This document shows, piece by piece, positions 27,207-35,793 of a stretch of 64,000 bases of DNA; position 1 is the first letter of the stretch; each line of letters begins with the position of its first letter. The stretch covers positions 1 to 64,000 of the forward strand of contig CAZHCW010000002.1 in the NCBI GenBank assembly GCA_964531325.1, given 5' to 3'. The notes beneath the pieces were generated by a model. That model ran no database searches. It had not been told where the DNA came from and saw only the letters and a program-made list of their open reading frames with translations. Position numbers and translations under genes: made by a program. Source of the DNA: UTCHB3 sp964531325 (GTDB taxonomy: Bacteria; Bacteroidota; Ignavibacteria; Ignavibacteriales; Ignavibacteriaceae).

Positions 27207-28871
27207 TTACTTCATAAACGCAAGTTTTGTGGTTTTTACCATTGTTCCTTTGTTTTGGGTTTGAAGAGTTAACCGAAGTAAATATACCCCGCTTGGAACA
27301 TTTATTCCTGAAAAATCAAGTGTGGTTTCGTTTTTACCTTTATTCCTATAAGATAGATTTTTAATAACTATCTCTTCTCCAAGCGAGGAATAGACAGAAA
27401 GATTTACTTTTCCTGATTCCGGAAGAAGATATTCAACCTTTACTTCAGGGTTAAAAGGATTGGGATAGGGATTTATCTCAATATTATATCCTTCAGGGAG
27501 AAATTCGTCTTCAATTCCACTTGGGTTTAAAGCTGTGGTGTCTCCTGACCAAATCATATAATAAAGAGGTTCTCCCCATTCTAATCTTTGACAGGCAGAA
27601 CTACCATTTCCATGAAATTCCCCGGCAGCAAAATCATCAACTCCATCACCGTTTATATCTCCAACTTGCCCCATGTGACGATGGTACGAATCGGTATATC
27701 GTCTTCCTATAACAGGTGTGGGTCCCCCAAGCAAAACCAGGGAACCCCCAGTGAAAGAATAAGATACAAATCCAAGATCATTATACCTGTCATTGTTAAC
27801 ATCTCCAAGAAGTTTTGGAGTTTTCTGTGCAGTACCCGTTAATGGAAAAGACACATCCCTTGTAAGGACATGACCCGATCCTTTTTTCCCGAAACTGATT
27901 TGTACATAGGAACCGAGAAGTTCTTTTGTCCACATTAACTCAGCCATTCCATCACCATTTATGTCAGGTATAATTCGCATATCAGTTGCATACATTGTGT
28001 CTTGTGAAAAAAAAATGTAATTATCAATCGAGTAATTTTGATTTCCGAATATTAACTTGGTTCCATGTGCACCATTCTTATAAGCATTAACCAAAATATC
28101 AGTACAACCGTCTCCATTAATATCACCACTGGTTAACCAACTATATTCAAATCTATCGCCTGAAAGGGTATCGGGCAGGCGCAGAATGTAATTATTAGTA
28201 GCAAATGGGATGGCAATAGGAAGAAAAAGAAGGTAGCCATATCGACTGCTTCCGGGGAAAGGGGCACGGCTGTTTGAAAAAATTACCTCATTAATACTAT
28301 CACCGTTGAAATCTCCAATATTGGTCTCAGTTCCCTCTGGGGGTAATCCTAACCATGAAAGATCATGGTGAATTGGAACCGGCTGAAAAATATCGGGAAT
28401 AGTATCAAAATTCGGACCTCCCAAATAGATATCAATTGTATCATGCACATAGAATTTTCTTCTCGCCTTAAATATGTCAAGGTATCCATCATGGTTAAAA
28501 TCATAAATTTGAGGATCAAATTCGGTATACTGTGAGCCATTTATATCCACAAACCAATGATATTTTGGTATAGGAGGGGGGGGATTCCCCCCCTCAAATA
28601 TCATGTATCGGATTCCTTCTAATCTTGAACCAGTTGAAGTATTGACTTCCACACATGATAGTAGTAAGAACTCATCCATACCATCACCATTCCAGTCACC
28701 AAGAGTGGCAATCTTGGTTGAAATATCAACGCCGCCTCCTTGATTATATGCAATGGAGTCGATCGAATTACATTTGAACCTGAACAGGAGATTGTCAAAG
28801 ACATCTGTTTGTGCAAGTGTATTACTTGTTAATACAAATATTGAAAGATACATGATTTTTTTCACAGTCAT
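27207..28871 (-). CDS. FG-GAP/VCBS repeat protein with T9SS sorting domain
   Basis: The protein has 554 residues with a signal peptide ('MYLSIFVLTSNTLAQ'). About seven FG-GAP-like calcium-binding repeats are visible, for example 'WNGDGMDEFLLL', 'FNHDGYLDIFKA', 'INGDGCTDILVNA' and 'INGDGVDDFAAGEF'. They predict a beta-propeller of the integrin-alpha type. The C-terminus (about 470-554) is a T9SS type A sorting domain ('NPYPNPFNPEVKVEYLL', 'GVYLLRLTLQ'). It is secreted or displayed; the binding partner is unknown. The gene contains an in-frame stretch of seven G and then eight C on its sense strand encoding 'GGNPPPP'. It starts 5 bases after the stop of the larger neighbour, so both are probably one transcript. 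Confidence 0.88.
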   Translation of the reverse strand: MTVKKIMYLSIFVLTSNTLAQTDVFDNLLFRFKCNSIDSIAYNQGGGVDISTKIATLGDWNGDGMDEFLLLSCVEVNTSTGSRLEGIRYMIFEGGNPPPPIPKYHWFVDINGSQYTEFDPQIYDFNHDGYLDIFKARRKFYVHDTIDIYLGGPNFDTIPDIFQPVPIHHDLSWLGLPPEGTETNIGDFNGDSINEVIFSNSRAPFPGSSRYGYLLFLPIAIPFATNNYILRLPDTLSGDRFEYSWLTSGDINGDGCTDILVNAYKNGAHGTKLIFGNQNYSIDNYIFFSQDTMYATDMRIIPDINGDGMAELMWTKELLGSYVQISFGKKGSGHVLTRDVSFPLTGTAQKTPKLLGDVNNDRYNDLGFVSYSFTGGSLVLLGGPTPVIGRRYTDSYHRHMGQVGDINGDGVDDFAAGEFHGNGSSACQRLEWGEPLYYMIWSGDTTALNPSGIEDEFLPEGYNIEINPYPNPFNPEVKVEYLLPESGKVNLSVYSSLGEEIVIKNLSYRNKGKNETTLDFSGINVPSGVYLLRLTLQTQNKGTMVKTTKLAFMK

Positions 28872-28876
28872 ATCTC

Positions 28877-31800
28877 CTATTTCACTAACATCAATTTAGA
28901 AGTTAATGTATATAAACCATTTTTACCTTTTGCTGTTATTCTTAAAAAATACACACCGCTGGCATTTTTTGATGCGTTCCATTTGTAGTTGTAAATACCT
29001 GCTTGTTTTCCGGTTTCTTTACCGTTCAACACTCTTGTTCCGTTTATGTCGAATATCTCAACATCAACATCACTCTCTCCACCAAGGGAATACCTGATTG
29101 TAGTCTCCGGGTTAAATGGGTTGGGATAACTGCCAATTATCTTGTATTCAAACGGCAGAGTCTCAGTTGTTGTTGCTGTTGAAGGTTTCATCATATTGGT
29201 GCCTGAAGTTATCAGGTAATTTACCTCTTTTGTATATGAACTCAAAGGATATAATCTGTTCATATCATTTTTAAGAGTTTCTATCTCTTCGCTTCGGTTT
29301 CCTTCTCCAACCAGGTGAATGATTTTCAGATAAGATGCTCTTGCTGCATGGTCAGTTCCTTGATACACTGATATCAGGTTTGTTAGATGAGTCTCTTTTC
29401 TGTCGGTTTGATATTCTGAAAGCAAAAACAAAGCCTTTGCTGTAAGATCGTTTTTAACAGGGCGGTTACCTACTGAAAGAAGCACTGAGAAGAAACTTTC
29501 AATATCTTCAGGGTAATAGGTCTTTCCATATAGTTCCAATGCTTCACATGACATCTGCATGTTTTCCGGGTTATTGAGCAATGGAAGTAATATTGCCCTT
29601 GCAGCAGTCATGTTTCCGAGTCTTATCAGTTTTATTGTCGCTCTTAACAAATTGGATTGACCTCCCGATGTGAAGTTCCCCTGACTCGGGGGCATCCATT
29701 CGGCATCTATCTTCATTGTTGTTTTACCAGCCAATCCTGATTGAATTGAACCGGAGGGCTGATCATCCAGATAATAGTCGGTATAGATCGCACTAGTATT
29801 GTCTGAATATATGTTAAACAACGATGGATCTTTTGTACCCCAATAATCCCGTTCCACATAGATATTACTGTAGTCATAAGACTTAACATTGAATAATGTG
29901 TTGCTTTTGATCGTATTCCCACCACCGGAAATTAGATTACCACCTTGTTCATCATCCACATACCCAAGCATTGGAGTTGAATAATAGCTTATTATTCCAA
30001 CATCGTTGCTGTCTATTATGTTTTTTCCATTGACCTCATCTATTGTATCATAGGGATTCGAATTTGTAACACAGTATAAGCCATAATCATTTTTTCTGAT
30101 TGTGGTTGCATATATTTTGGGAGATGAATTGGAAAGTGAAATCCCTCTTCCCTGATTGTCCCAGGTTGAATTGTTATGGATGTTACAGTTAACGATCTTT
30201 GCTTTTTCAGTACCATAACTGTGGGTCCAATGCATCACAATTCCCCACTGATTATTAAATATTTCACTATTTTGAATGTCATCATTGTCAGTGGAATATG
30301 AGTAGTAACCAACCGCTGCATTTTTGATCTTTGCATGGTTTAAGACAACGCTACCATAGTTATTAACAATTCCATTGGTTGTAGATTGCCAATAAGGAGT
30401 AACAAAATCAAACACTACCGGCTTCTGAGCCGTACCATTTACTGTCAGGTTTCCATTCGAGAGTAATAATCGAGAATGATTCTCAAATGTAAGGGTTGCG
30501 CCCTCTGCTATCGTAAGAGTTGCATTATTCGATACTGTGAGGTCACTGTAAAGTGTTAAACTGTAACTAAAAGTGGTGTTCTGTGTAATATTGGTTATCA
30601 GCGGTTCAATTCTGAAAAGTTTTCCGGAAGCCGCTTTAATTGGGACTCTGATCAAAGCAGTACTACCATAGAAATGAACACTTCTTGTTTCCCCTGTTGA
30701 GATATCAGTTAAAAGGAAGTCATCATATCCGGAAACCGGTCTTGTAATTTCTATCCTGACAGATCGGTCACTTAAATCGCCCGTATTGCATCTTCTGTTT
30801 ACCAAAGTGAAATACTTACGATAACTACTCTCAATCTCATCGAAAATTCCAACTTCGACAAATGTACTATCAGGAATATCAGTAATCAGGTCAAAATCAT
30901 CAGGATTATCAAAAATTGGTATCCAGTTAGTAATTATTCCGGAAATAAACGACTTAGGGAAAGTGTGAAAATTCTCACCATTTCGATGGTACGAACCACC
31001 ATCTACCCAACTCAGATTAAGAAGAGTGTTTTCTATCTTTTCAAGAGAATCTATAAATTCCTGCACTGCGAAGTACCTTGAGTTCGGAACCATCGGCTCT
31101 GATGGATCCTGAATTAATCCGGTAAATGTTGCTCCATCAGCTGTATAATACGGCTTACCAACTTCATCAAGCAGACCGTAATAATTCCAGTTACTTGAAC
31201 CATTATTCCAGGTGTTTGTAGGAATAATGTAGAACATCAATCCTTTAACTCCATAATTAAGAGCCAGCCAACCCTGTGCAAATATCTCATCTCTGGTAGG
31301 TGCCCGTTTCCCTTTTCCGGGTTCATCTAATAGAGTACCGGCACCGGTTGTTCTATGTTCCGCCTGAACCTGCATGGTGTGGAACAGAGCTCTATCATTC
31401 GCCCGGTTTGCGTTTGTGGGATCATCTTTCCTCATCTGTGCCGAATATATTGCCGGCAGGAGACCTGCTTCAAGATAAAGTCCTGACTCACTATCTAAAA
31501 GTATCTGTGGTTTATTAACAAGGTAATCCAAATTTTTCTGTACATTCTCATTCAAAAAGTTGGCTGCATAAATACTACTGCCGGGCCAGGTAAATGGATA
31601 CATGTCGAAAATCATATAAGGACTAAACTGAGACTCATTATCGTGATCTTTTGTTTTAAATTCCTGCATGTAATCGGTGTGATATCCTGACCATGCTCCC
31701 ATCGCACCGTTGTAGTTAAATGATCCATCTAAATCATGAGAAAGGGCTAATTTATTTAAGTGATTAAATGCCAAAGCTCGCAGAAAGGGGGGTTCATCAA

Positions 31801-32839
31801 TGTATTCTGCCTCTATTTTATCAGAATTATTATTGTAAATGGAATATTCGGAGCAAACTGCTTGTGCAATTCCGTTGAGAATTTCTCCATCCTGAGTTAT
31901 AAATACATTCTCAAATAACTGATTGTAAATCATGATCCTGTCAATATAAAGATCTACATTCCCTTCCCAATATACTGCAAAAAACATTTCATAATTGTAA
32001 GGGTCTGTTTTGTAGAAGTACGAGTCAAGTTTAATATTTGTGATATTTCCATTCTGATCAAAATCGCTTACTTTTAAAGTGCAAAGCATTGAATTTACAT
32101 TGTCATACAAATCAAAACTTATTGGTGGTTCCTGGAAATGTTTATAGTTTTGAAACATTATGTTTGGATTTATGAGTTGATCGGTTCGTAAAACATGAAT
32201 AATTGCCACTATTGCATCCGGATCCTGAGATGGAGAGATTGCAGCATCCATAGCAATTTTATATTTTATCGGTTTTTGATCTATATAGGCTACTGTTTGA
32301 TGCAGATTATTCAACTTTGCGTAAAGCATAAATCCAGGCTGGTGCTGATTTGTTGAACAATATTTTAGGTGTTTACCAAAAAGCGAAATTGTATCGCCAG
32401 TTCCAGGGATAAATGGATGAATTGGATCACCAAACCAGTGAGCAGTCTGGTCTGCTGTGCCAAAGCCATAGTTCCCCGCAGATGGTGAGAGAGGTGCTTT
32501 TGTATCGTACCCTACTTCATAAGGGTATGAAAGATGCGATGTTCCTTCTGCATAACTATATACGAAGGATTTTGAATATGGTTTTCGCCATTCGATACCC
32601 AGATCAAATAGCTTTAATCTGGTTGTATCCGAATTGTAATTTTCGTTTAATGTAACATTTTGGTCTACACCTGTTACCAAGTGAGTGAGTCCAAGAGATG
32701 TTAGTAGAGGGAAGTAATATTTGTTACTGTTAGTGAAATTGTTGAGTTGGTTCCCGGTCAACGGGTGGTCTCCGCCGCCGTATCGAAACGGCACTTTGGA
32801 AACTGTATAGGGATCGGCAAAACCTATTTTAGGGAACAC
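28877..32839 (-). CDS. Very large beta-helix T9SS protein, signal peptide out of frame
   Basis: The readable frame gives 1320 residues from a GTG codon. The N-terminal two thirds are not assigned to a family ('YAEGTSHLSYPYEVGYD' lies near the start). About residues 760-1070 look like a right-handed parallel beta-helix ('NLTVNGTAQKPVVF', 'IVNCNIHNNS', 'SSPKIYATTIRKNDYGLY'). The C-terminus is a T9SS type A sorting domain ('SYPNPFNPETTIRYSL', 'GVYFLRITAKG'). A T9SS tail needs Sec export, yet this frame has no signal peptide. One is found just upstream in another frame (ATG 32916), broken at a run of eight C. Adding one C would restore a continuous protein. It could be a sequencing error, a mutation or a phase-variable switch. 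Confidence 0.8.
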   Translation of the reverse strand: MFPKIGFADPYTVSKVPFRYGGGDHPLTGNQLNNFTNSNKYYFPLLTSLGLTHLVTGVDQNVTLNENYNSDTTRLKLFDLGIEWRKPYSKSFVYSYAEGTSHLSYPYEVGYDTKAPLSPSAGNYGFGTADQTAHWFGDPIHPFIPGTGDTISLFGKHLKYCSTNQHQPGFMLYAKLNNLHQTVAYIDQKPIKYKIAMDAAISPSQDPDAIVAIIHVLRTDQLINPNIMFQNYKHFQEPPISFDLYDNVNSMLCTLKVSDFDQNGNITNIKLDSYFYKTDPYNYEMFFAVYWEGNVDLYIDRIMIYNQLFENVFITQDGEILNGIAQAVCSEYSIYNNNSDKIEAEYIDEPPFLRALAFNHLNKLALSHDLDGSFNYNGAMGAWSGYHTDYMQEFKTKDHDNESQFSPYMIFDMYPFTWPGSSIYAANFLNENVQKNLDYLVNKPQILLDSESGLYLEAGLLPAIYSAQMRKDDPTNANRANDRALFHTMQVQAEHRTTGAGTLLDEPGKGKRAPTRDEIFAQGWLALNYGVKGLMFYIIPTNTWNNGSSNWNYYGLLDEVGKPYYTADGATFTGLIQDPSEPMVPNSRYFAVQEFIDSLEKIENTLLNLSWVDGGSYHRNGENFHTFPKSFISGIITNWIPIFDNPDDFDLITDIPDSTFVEVGIFDEIESSYRKYFTLVNRRCNTGDLSDRSVRIEITRPVSGYDDFLLTDISTGETRSVHFYGSTALIRVPIKAASGKLFRIEPLITNITQNTTFSYSLTLYSDLTVSNNATLTIAEGATLTFENHSRLLLSNGNLTVNGTAQKPVVFDFVTPYWQSTTNGIVNNYGSVVLNHAKIKNAAVGYYSYSTDNDDIQNSEIFNNQWGIVMHWTHSYGTEKAKIVNCNIHNNSTWDNQGRGISLSNSSPKIYATTIRKNDYGLYCVTNSNPYDTIDEVNGKNIIDSNDVGIISYYSTPMLGYVDDEQGGNLISGGGNTIKSNTLFNVKSYDYSNIYVERDYWGTKDPSLFNIYSDNTSAIYTDYYLDDQPSGSIQSGLAGKTTMKIDAEWMPPSQGNFTSGGQSNLLRATIKLIRLGNMTAARAILLPLLNNPENMQMSCEALELYGKTYYPEDIESFFSVLLSVGNRPVKNDLTAKALFLLSEYQTDRKETHLTNLISVYQGTDHAARASYLKIIHLVGEGNRSEEIETLKNDMNRLYPLSSYTKEVNYLITSGTNMMKPSTATTTETLPFEYKIIGSYPNPFNPETTIRYSLGGESDVDVEIFDINGTRVLNGKETGKQAGIYNYKWNASKNASGVYFLRITAKGKNGLYTLTSKLMLVK

Positions 32840-32916
32840 GGTTTTCCCTAATTGTGAATAAATATGGGGGGGGTAAGAATAACAACAAGTGCTATTAACA
32901 GTGCTAATCTTTTCAT
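32840..32916 (-). pseudogene. Out-of-frame signal peptide of the downstream beta-helix protein, broken at a C8 tract
   Basis: ATG 32916 begins 'MKRLALLIALVVILTPP', a typical signal peptide, and then meets TAG. The coding-strand C8 run lies at 32866-32873. With nine C (or six) the frame continues 'HIYSQLGKT' directly into 'VFPKIGFADP' of the 1320-residue frame. The distance from ATG to the GTG is 77 bases, one short of a multiple of three. No other ATG in the large frame lies upstream before a stop. Confidence 0.75.
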
Positions 32917-33320
32917 ATTAATCTCACGATTAATTTTTTAAATTTTTGGACCGTAAGTCCGAATTATAGATGAAAAGCAAGGTGGTACAATAAACTATCC
33001 TGTTTTGCTTTGGTGCGCTTTTGGCGTGGGAAGAGAGATGTGAAATATCGGGAGTTACCTCTAATCACCCGGAAAAGGATTAAATATAATGACTTGAAGA
33101 GAATATATACTCTTCTTTTTTGTTAGTATGGTTCCGTCTGATTGCTCCTCAAAAAAGTTGTTGAATGTCTTATCTAAAATAGTGATATTTGATTTTAATG
33201 ACAAAATGTTTATAATGAATTTTACAATAATTTAATATTCAGAGAATTAAGAAAGGCGCAAACTGAAAATTATTTGCCTTCTCCAGTCCACTTCTACACT
33301 ACTCTGAATCTTCGCCACTA
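32917..33320. other. Intergenic region with no recognised gene
   Basis: About 400 bases are non-coding on both strands, AT-rich in the right half. The left end must hold the promoter of the leftward beta-helix/FG-GAP gene pair. A small hairpin GAAGAG/CTCTTC at 33096-33115 followed by T residues is the only other structure I see; its role is unclear. Confidence 0.5.
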
Positions 33321-33356
33321 AAAAAAGCTGCCACCATTTCTGATGGCAGCTTTTTT
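33321..33356. terminator. Terminator, copy 2 of the duplicated stem-loop
   Basis: This is the same AAGCTGCCA / TGGCAGCTT stem and loop as at 27161-27197, in the same orientation, with strong A and T runs. It lies 62 bases downstream of the VWA gene stop and serves that leftward gene. Confidence 0.85.
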
Positions 33357-33417
33357 AATTTTTATTTATCCTGATTTCAGGACTTTTTGATGGTTCTTCC
33401 TAAAAGAGTCAAAATCA

Positions 33418-35466
33418 CTATTTAAGAAGCAGAATTTTCCTTACCTGTCTGAAATCACCGGCCTTTAATTCGATGAAGTAAGTTCCTGAAGAAAAAGCTT
33501 CGGCGTTCCAGATAACACTGTAAGTTCCGGCCTCTTTTTCCTCGGACATCAAAAGCGCAACAATTCTTCCGAGCATATCATATACTGTTATGATAACTTG
33601 AGAATGATATGGCACCGAAAACTTTATAGTTGTTGATGGATTAAATGGATTTGGATAATTCTGATATAGAGCAAAATCCAAAGGAATATTCTCAGATTCA
33701 GGTCTTTGTTCTTCCACCCCTGTCGGAGTACCAAAAGAAGTAAATACGGTAACCACTCCATATCTGAGACTTAGAGCGATAATCTGTTGTTTCAGAACCA
33801 GTGCCTGAGCAGAATTTGGATCAAGCGAATAATATTGGATCAAGAGGTCTTCAATGAATGTTTTTGCCCATATTTTTGTAAGGAACTGATATTCAGGTTT
33901 TGCGCTGTCAACAATTGGAAGATCGTAGGTATAAACCACAGGCTGGCCGTATATTTTGCCCGTTAGAGTAACCTGGACCGGCTGAGAGACAGGTTCGGTA
34001 TATCTTCCTGTTAAAAGCATTTGTTCACCGATATAAAGGTTTGGAAGTCTTGTCGGGTGAGTCTGTTCAATAACATTTGGTGAGAATGTAACCACAGGTG
34101 CGATTAGTACAGGGTTTTGAATCTTCAGGTAAAACTTTGATATAACGGGTTCAACCTCATTATTCATCAGAAAAGTTGCCAATCCTGAATGATTATTTGC
34201 AATGGTCTGGAGCAGTTGTTTGTTTACATCACTACCGACTCCAAAAGTGAAAACATTAAGGTTAACCGTGACAGGAGTAATTAAACCTTGAATGTGCGTT
34301 AATAATTGTGGGGTTGAAGTTATCCCTACGGTTGCCTGTCCATCAGTGAGGAAGAGTAGAATATTTGCAGTAGAATCGGATGCTTCATAAAAATCGGGAA
34401 CAGCTTCTGAGAATGCGCCTCCAATATTTGTTCCATACCTTGCTTGCAATGAATTTATCCAGGTGATCGCTGCACTGATGTTGTCAGGAGTTACTGGGAC
34501 ATGATTTGGTCTAAAACTCGTGGCATAATCGTCAAACTCGATCAGATTAAACAGATCACCTTCATTAAGTCTGTTGACAATAAAAAGTGCTGCATTCTTC
34601 GCCTGGGCCATCTTATTTTCCCAGCCCATGCTTCCCGATCTGTCGATAATGAGTGTAAATCTTTTCCTTAAAATGGTGGTTGTGTCTCTTGCAGGTTCTG
34701 CTACAAAGAGGAAATAACCTCCATTTATTGAATCAGTCACTGATGCAGTGTCACTCAAATAAGTGGAAAAGCTAAATAACCCAAGTTCGTCAGCAGCCAG
34801 TCGAAATCCCATCTCAAAATTTCCGGGTTGAATGATCCTTGATTCAATAACCAGAGAAGTGGTATCTCCAGATTGTGTCATAATTGCATCGTTACTGCTG
34901 AGGCAGTAAATTGAATCGACATTGCGTGTTGAGATTAGTTTAACTCTGTTGCCAACAGGAATTGGTTGGGGGCAAAAGAACGAAGGGAGATTGGTGGGAA
35001 TAGACAGCAAAACTTCCCCAAGATCATACTTAAGAAATTCCACATAAGTCATCTCCACAGTGATCGAGGAATCAACCCCTATTGAATCTTTCAAAGGATA
35101 GATAATACTTCCAGGTTTGGTGTAGTTGGTCACCTGAGAGTGGACAGAACCACCACCACCGATATTTGTGTCCTGAGGAACTGCTGAGAATCCGGCTTCA
35201 TACCAGATTCCCCGAAGCTCCCACCGCAAACGGATGGCACTTGAATTTTCAGGGATTGGGAAGATGTAAACGGGTTTTTGGTATGAGGTAGTGTTGTTTT
35301 TATAGACAGAGGTTACCGTTGTAATTGCAACCTGATTCTCGATTCTGGTATCAGTTTTGAAAGATTCAATTTTCAAAATCTGGCCCGTAGCGGGGTTTAG
35401 CAGCATTATGCCGCCGGGGTAAATCATACTCGTAAATAGAATTACGAACAATAGAATGTGTTTCAT
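33418..35466 (-). CDS. VIT/VWA-domain protein with T9SS sorting domain
   Basis: The protein has 682 residues with a signal peptide ('MKHILLFVILFTSMIYPGG'). The first about 200 residues resemble a vault/inter-alpha-trypsin (VIT) domain ('VTSVYKNNTTSYQKPVYIFPIP'). A von Willebrand A domain follows, with the metal-binding MIDAS motif 'DRSGSMG' (Asp275) and 'FLTDGQATVG'. The C-terminus is a T9SS type A sorting domain ('YQNYPNPFNPSTTIKFSV', 'GTYFIELKAG'). VIT-VWA proteins usually mediate adhesion or protein binding through a bound divalent cation. It is a single gene ahead of a terminator and divergent from the secreted CHAT protein; a TATTTTTG box at 35583-35590 is a possible -7 element. The partner is unknown. 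Confidence 0.92.
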   Translation of the reverse strand: MKHILLFVILFTSMIYPGGIMLLNPATGQILKIESFKTDTRIENQVAITTVTSVYKNNTTSYQKPVYIFPIPENSSAIRLRWELRGIWYEAGFSAVPQDTNIGGGGSVHSQVTNYTKPGSIIYPLKDSIGVDSSITVEMTYVEFLKYDLGEVLLSIPTNLPSFFCPQPIPVGNRVKLISTRNVDSIYCLSSNDAIMTQSGDTTSLVIESRIIQPGNFEMGFRLAADELGLFSFSTYLSDTASVTDSINGGYFLFVAEPARDTTTILRKRFTLIIDRSGSMGWENKMAQAKNAALFIVNRLNEGDLFNLIEFDDYATSFRPNHVPVTPDNISAAITWINSLQARYGTNIGGAFSEAVPDFYEASDSTANILLFLTDGQATVGITSTPQLLTHIQGLITPVTVNLNVFTFGVGSDVNKQLLQTIANNHSGLATFLMNNEVEPVISKFYLKIQNPVLIAPVVTFSPNVIEQTHPTRLPNLYIGEQMLLTGRYTEPVSQPVQVTLTGKIYGQPVVYTYDLPIVDSAKPEYQFLTKIWAKTFIEDLLIQYYSLDPNSAQALVLKQQIIALSLRYGVVTVFTSFGTPTGVEEQRPESENIPLDFALYQNYPNPFNPSTTIKFSVPYHSQVIITVYDMLGRIVALLMSEEKEAGTYSVIWNAEAFSSGTYFIELKAGDFRQVRKILLLK

Positions 35467-35793
35467 AGATCACTCCTTGTAAATTGATCCACCATTTCGA
35501 TTGAAGCAGCTTTTAGTATGATTCCCTCGGAGACAGAGTACTCACTTTCCAGTAAGTTCTGAGTCCTGAACCAGGCTACTCCCAAAAATATTGTATCATA
35601 ACCTGTAAGTTAAAAAAAACGGGATCAAAGTCAATAGTTTTCCAATAATTAATGTCATTAAATTGTTAATATTTTGTGTTTTTGAATATCGCAAAATTGC
35701 AGATAATTGATTAGTTTAGCAGATATCGTAAAATATGATTGTGGTAATCCACAACCAAGGCCTAAAAGTCTAAAAAAGAAAGAATTCGTGATC
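35467..35793. promoter_or_regulatory. Divergent intergenic promoter region
   Basis: This 327-base AT-rich gap separates the leftward VIT/VWA gene from the rightward CHAT gene and must contain both promoters. Read leftward, TATTTTTG at 35583-35590 fits the TAnnTTTG -7 consensus. No clear box for the rightward gene and no gene-sized reading frame are seen. Confidence 0.4.

Noticed and set aside
33096..33115. GAAGAG/CTCTTC hairpin followed by T residues as a terminator or small RNA end
   Set aside because: The stem is only six A/T-rich pairs, and no transcript that it would end is visible.
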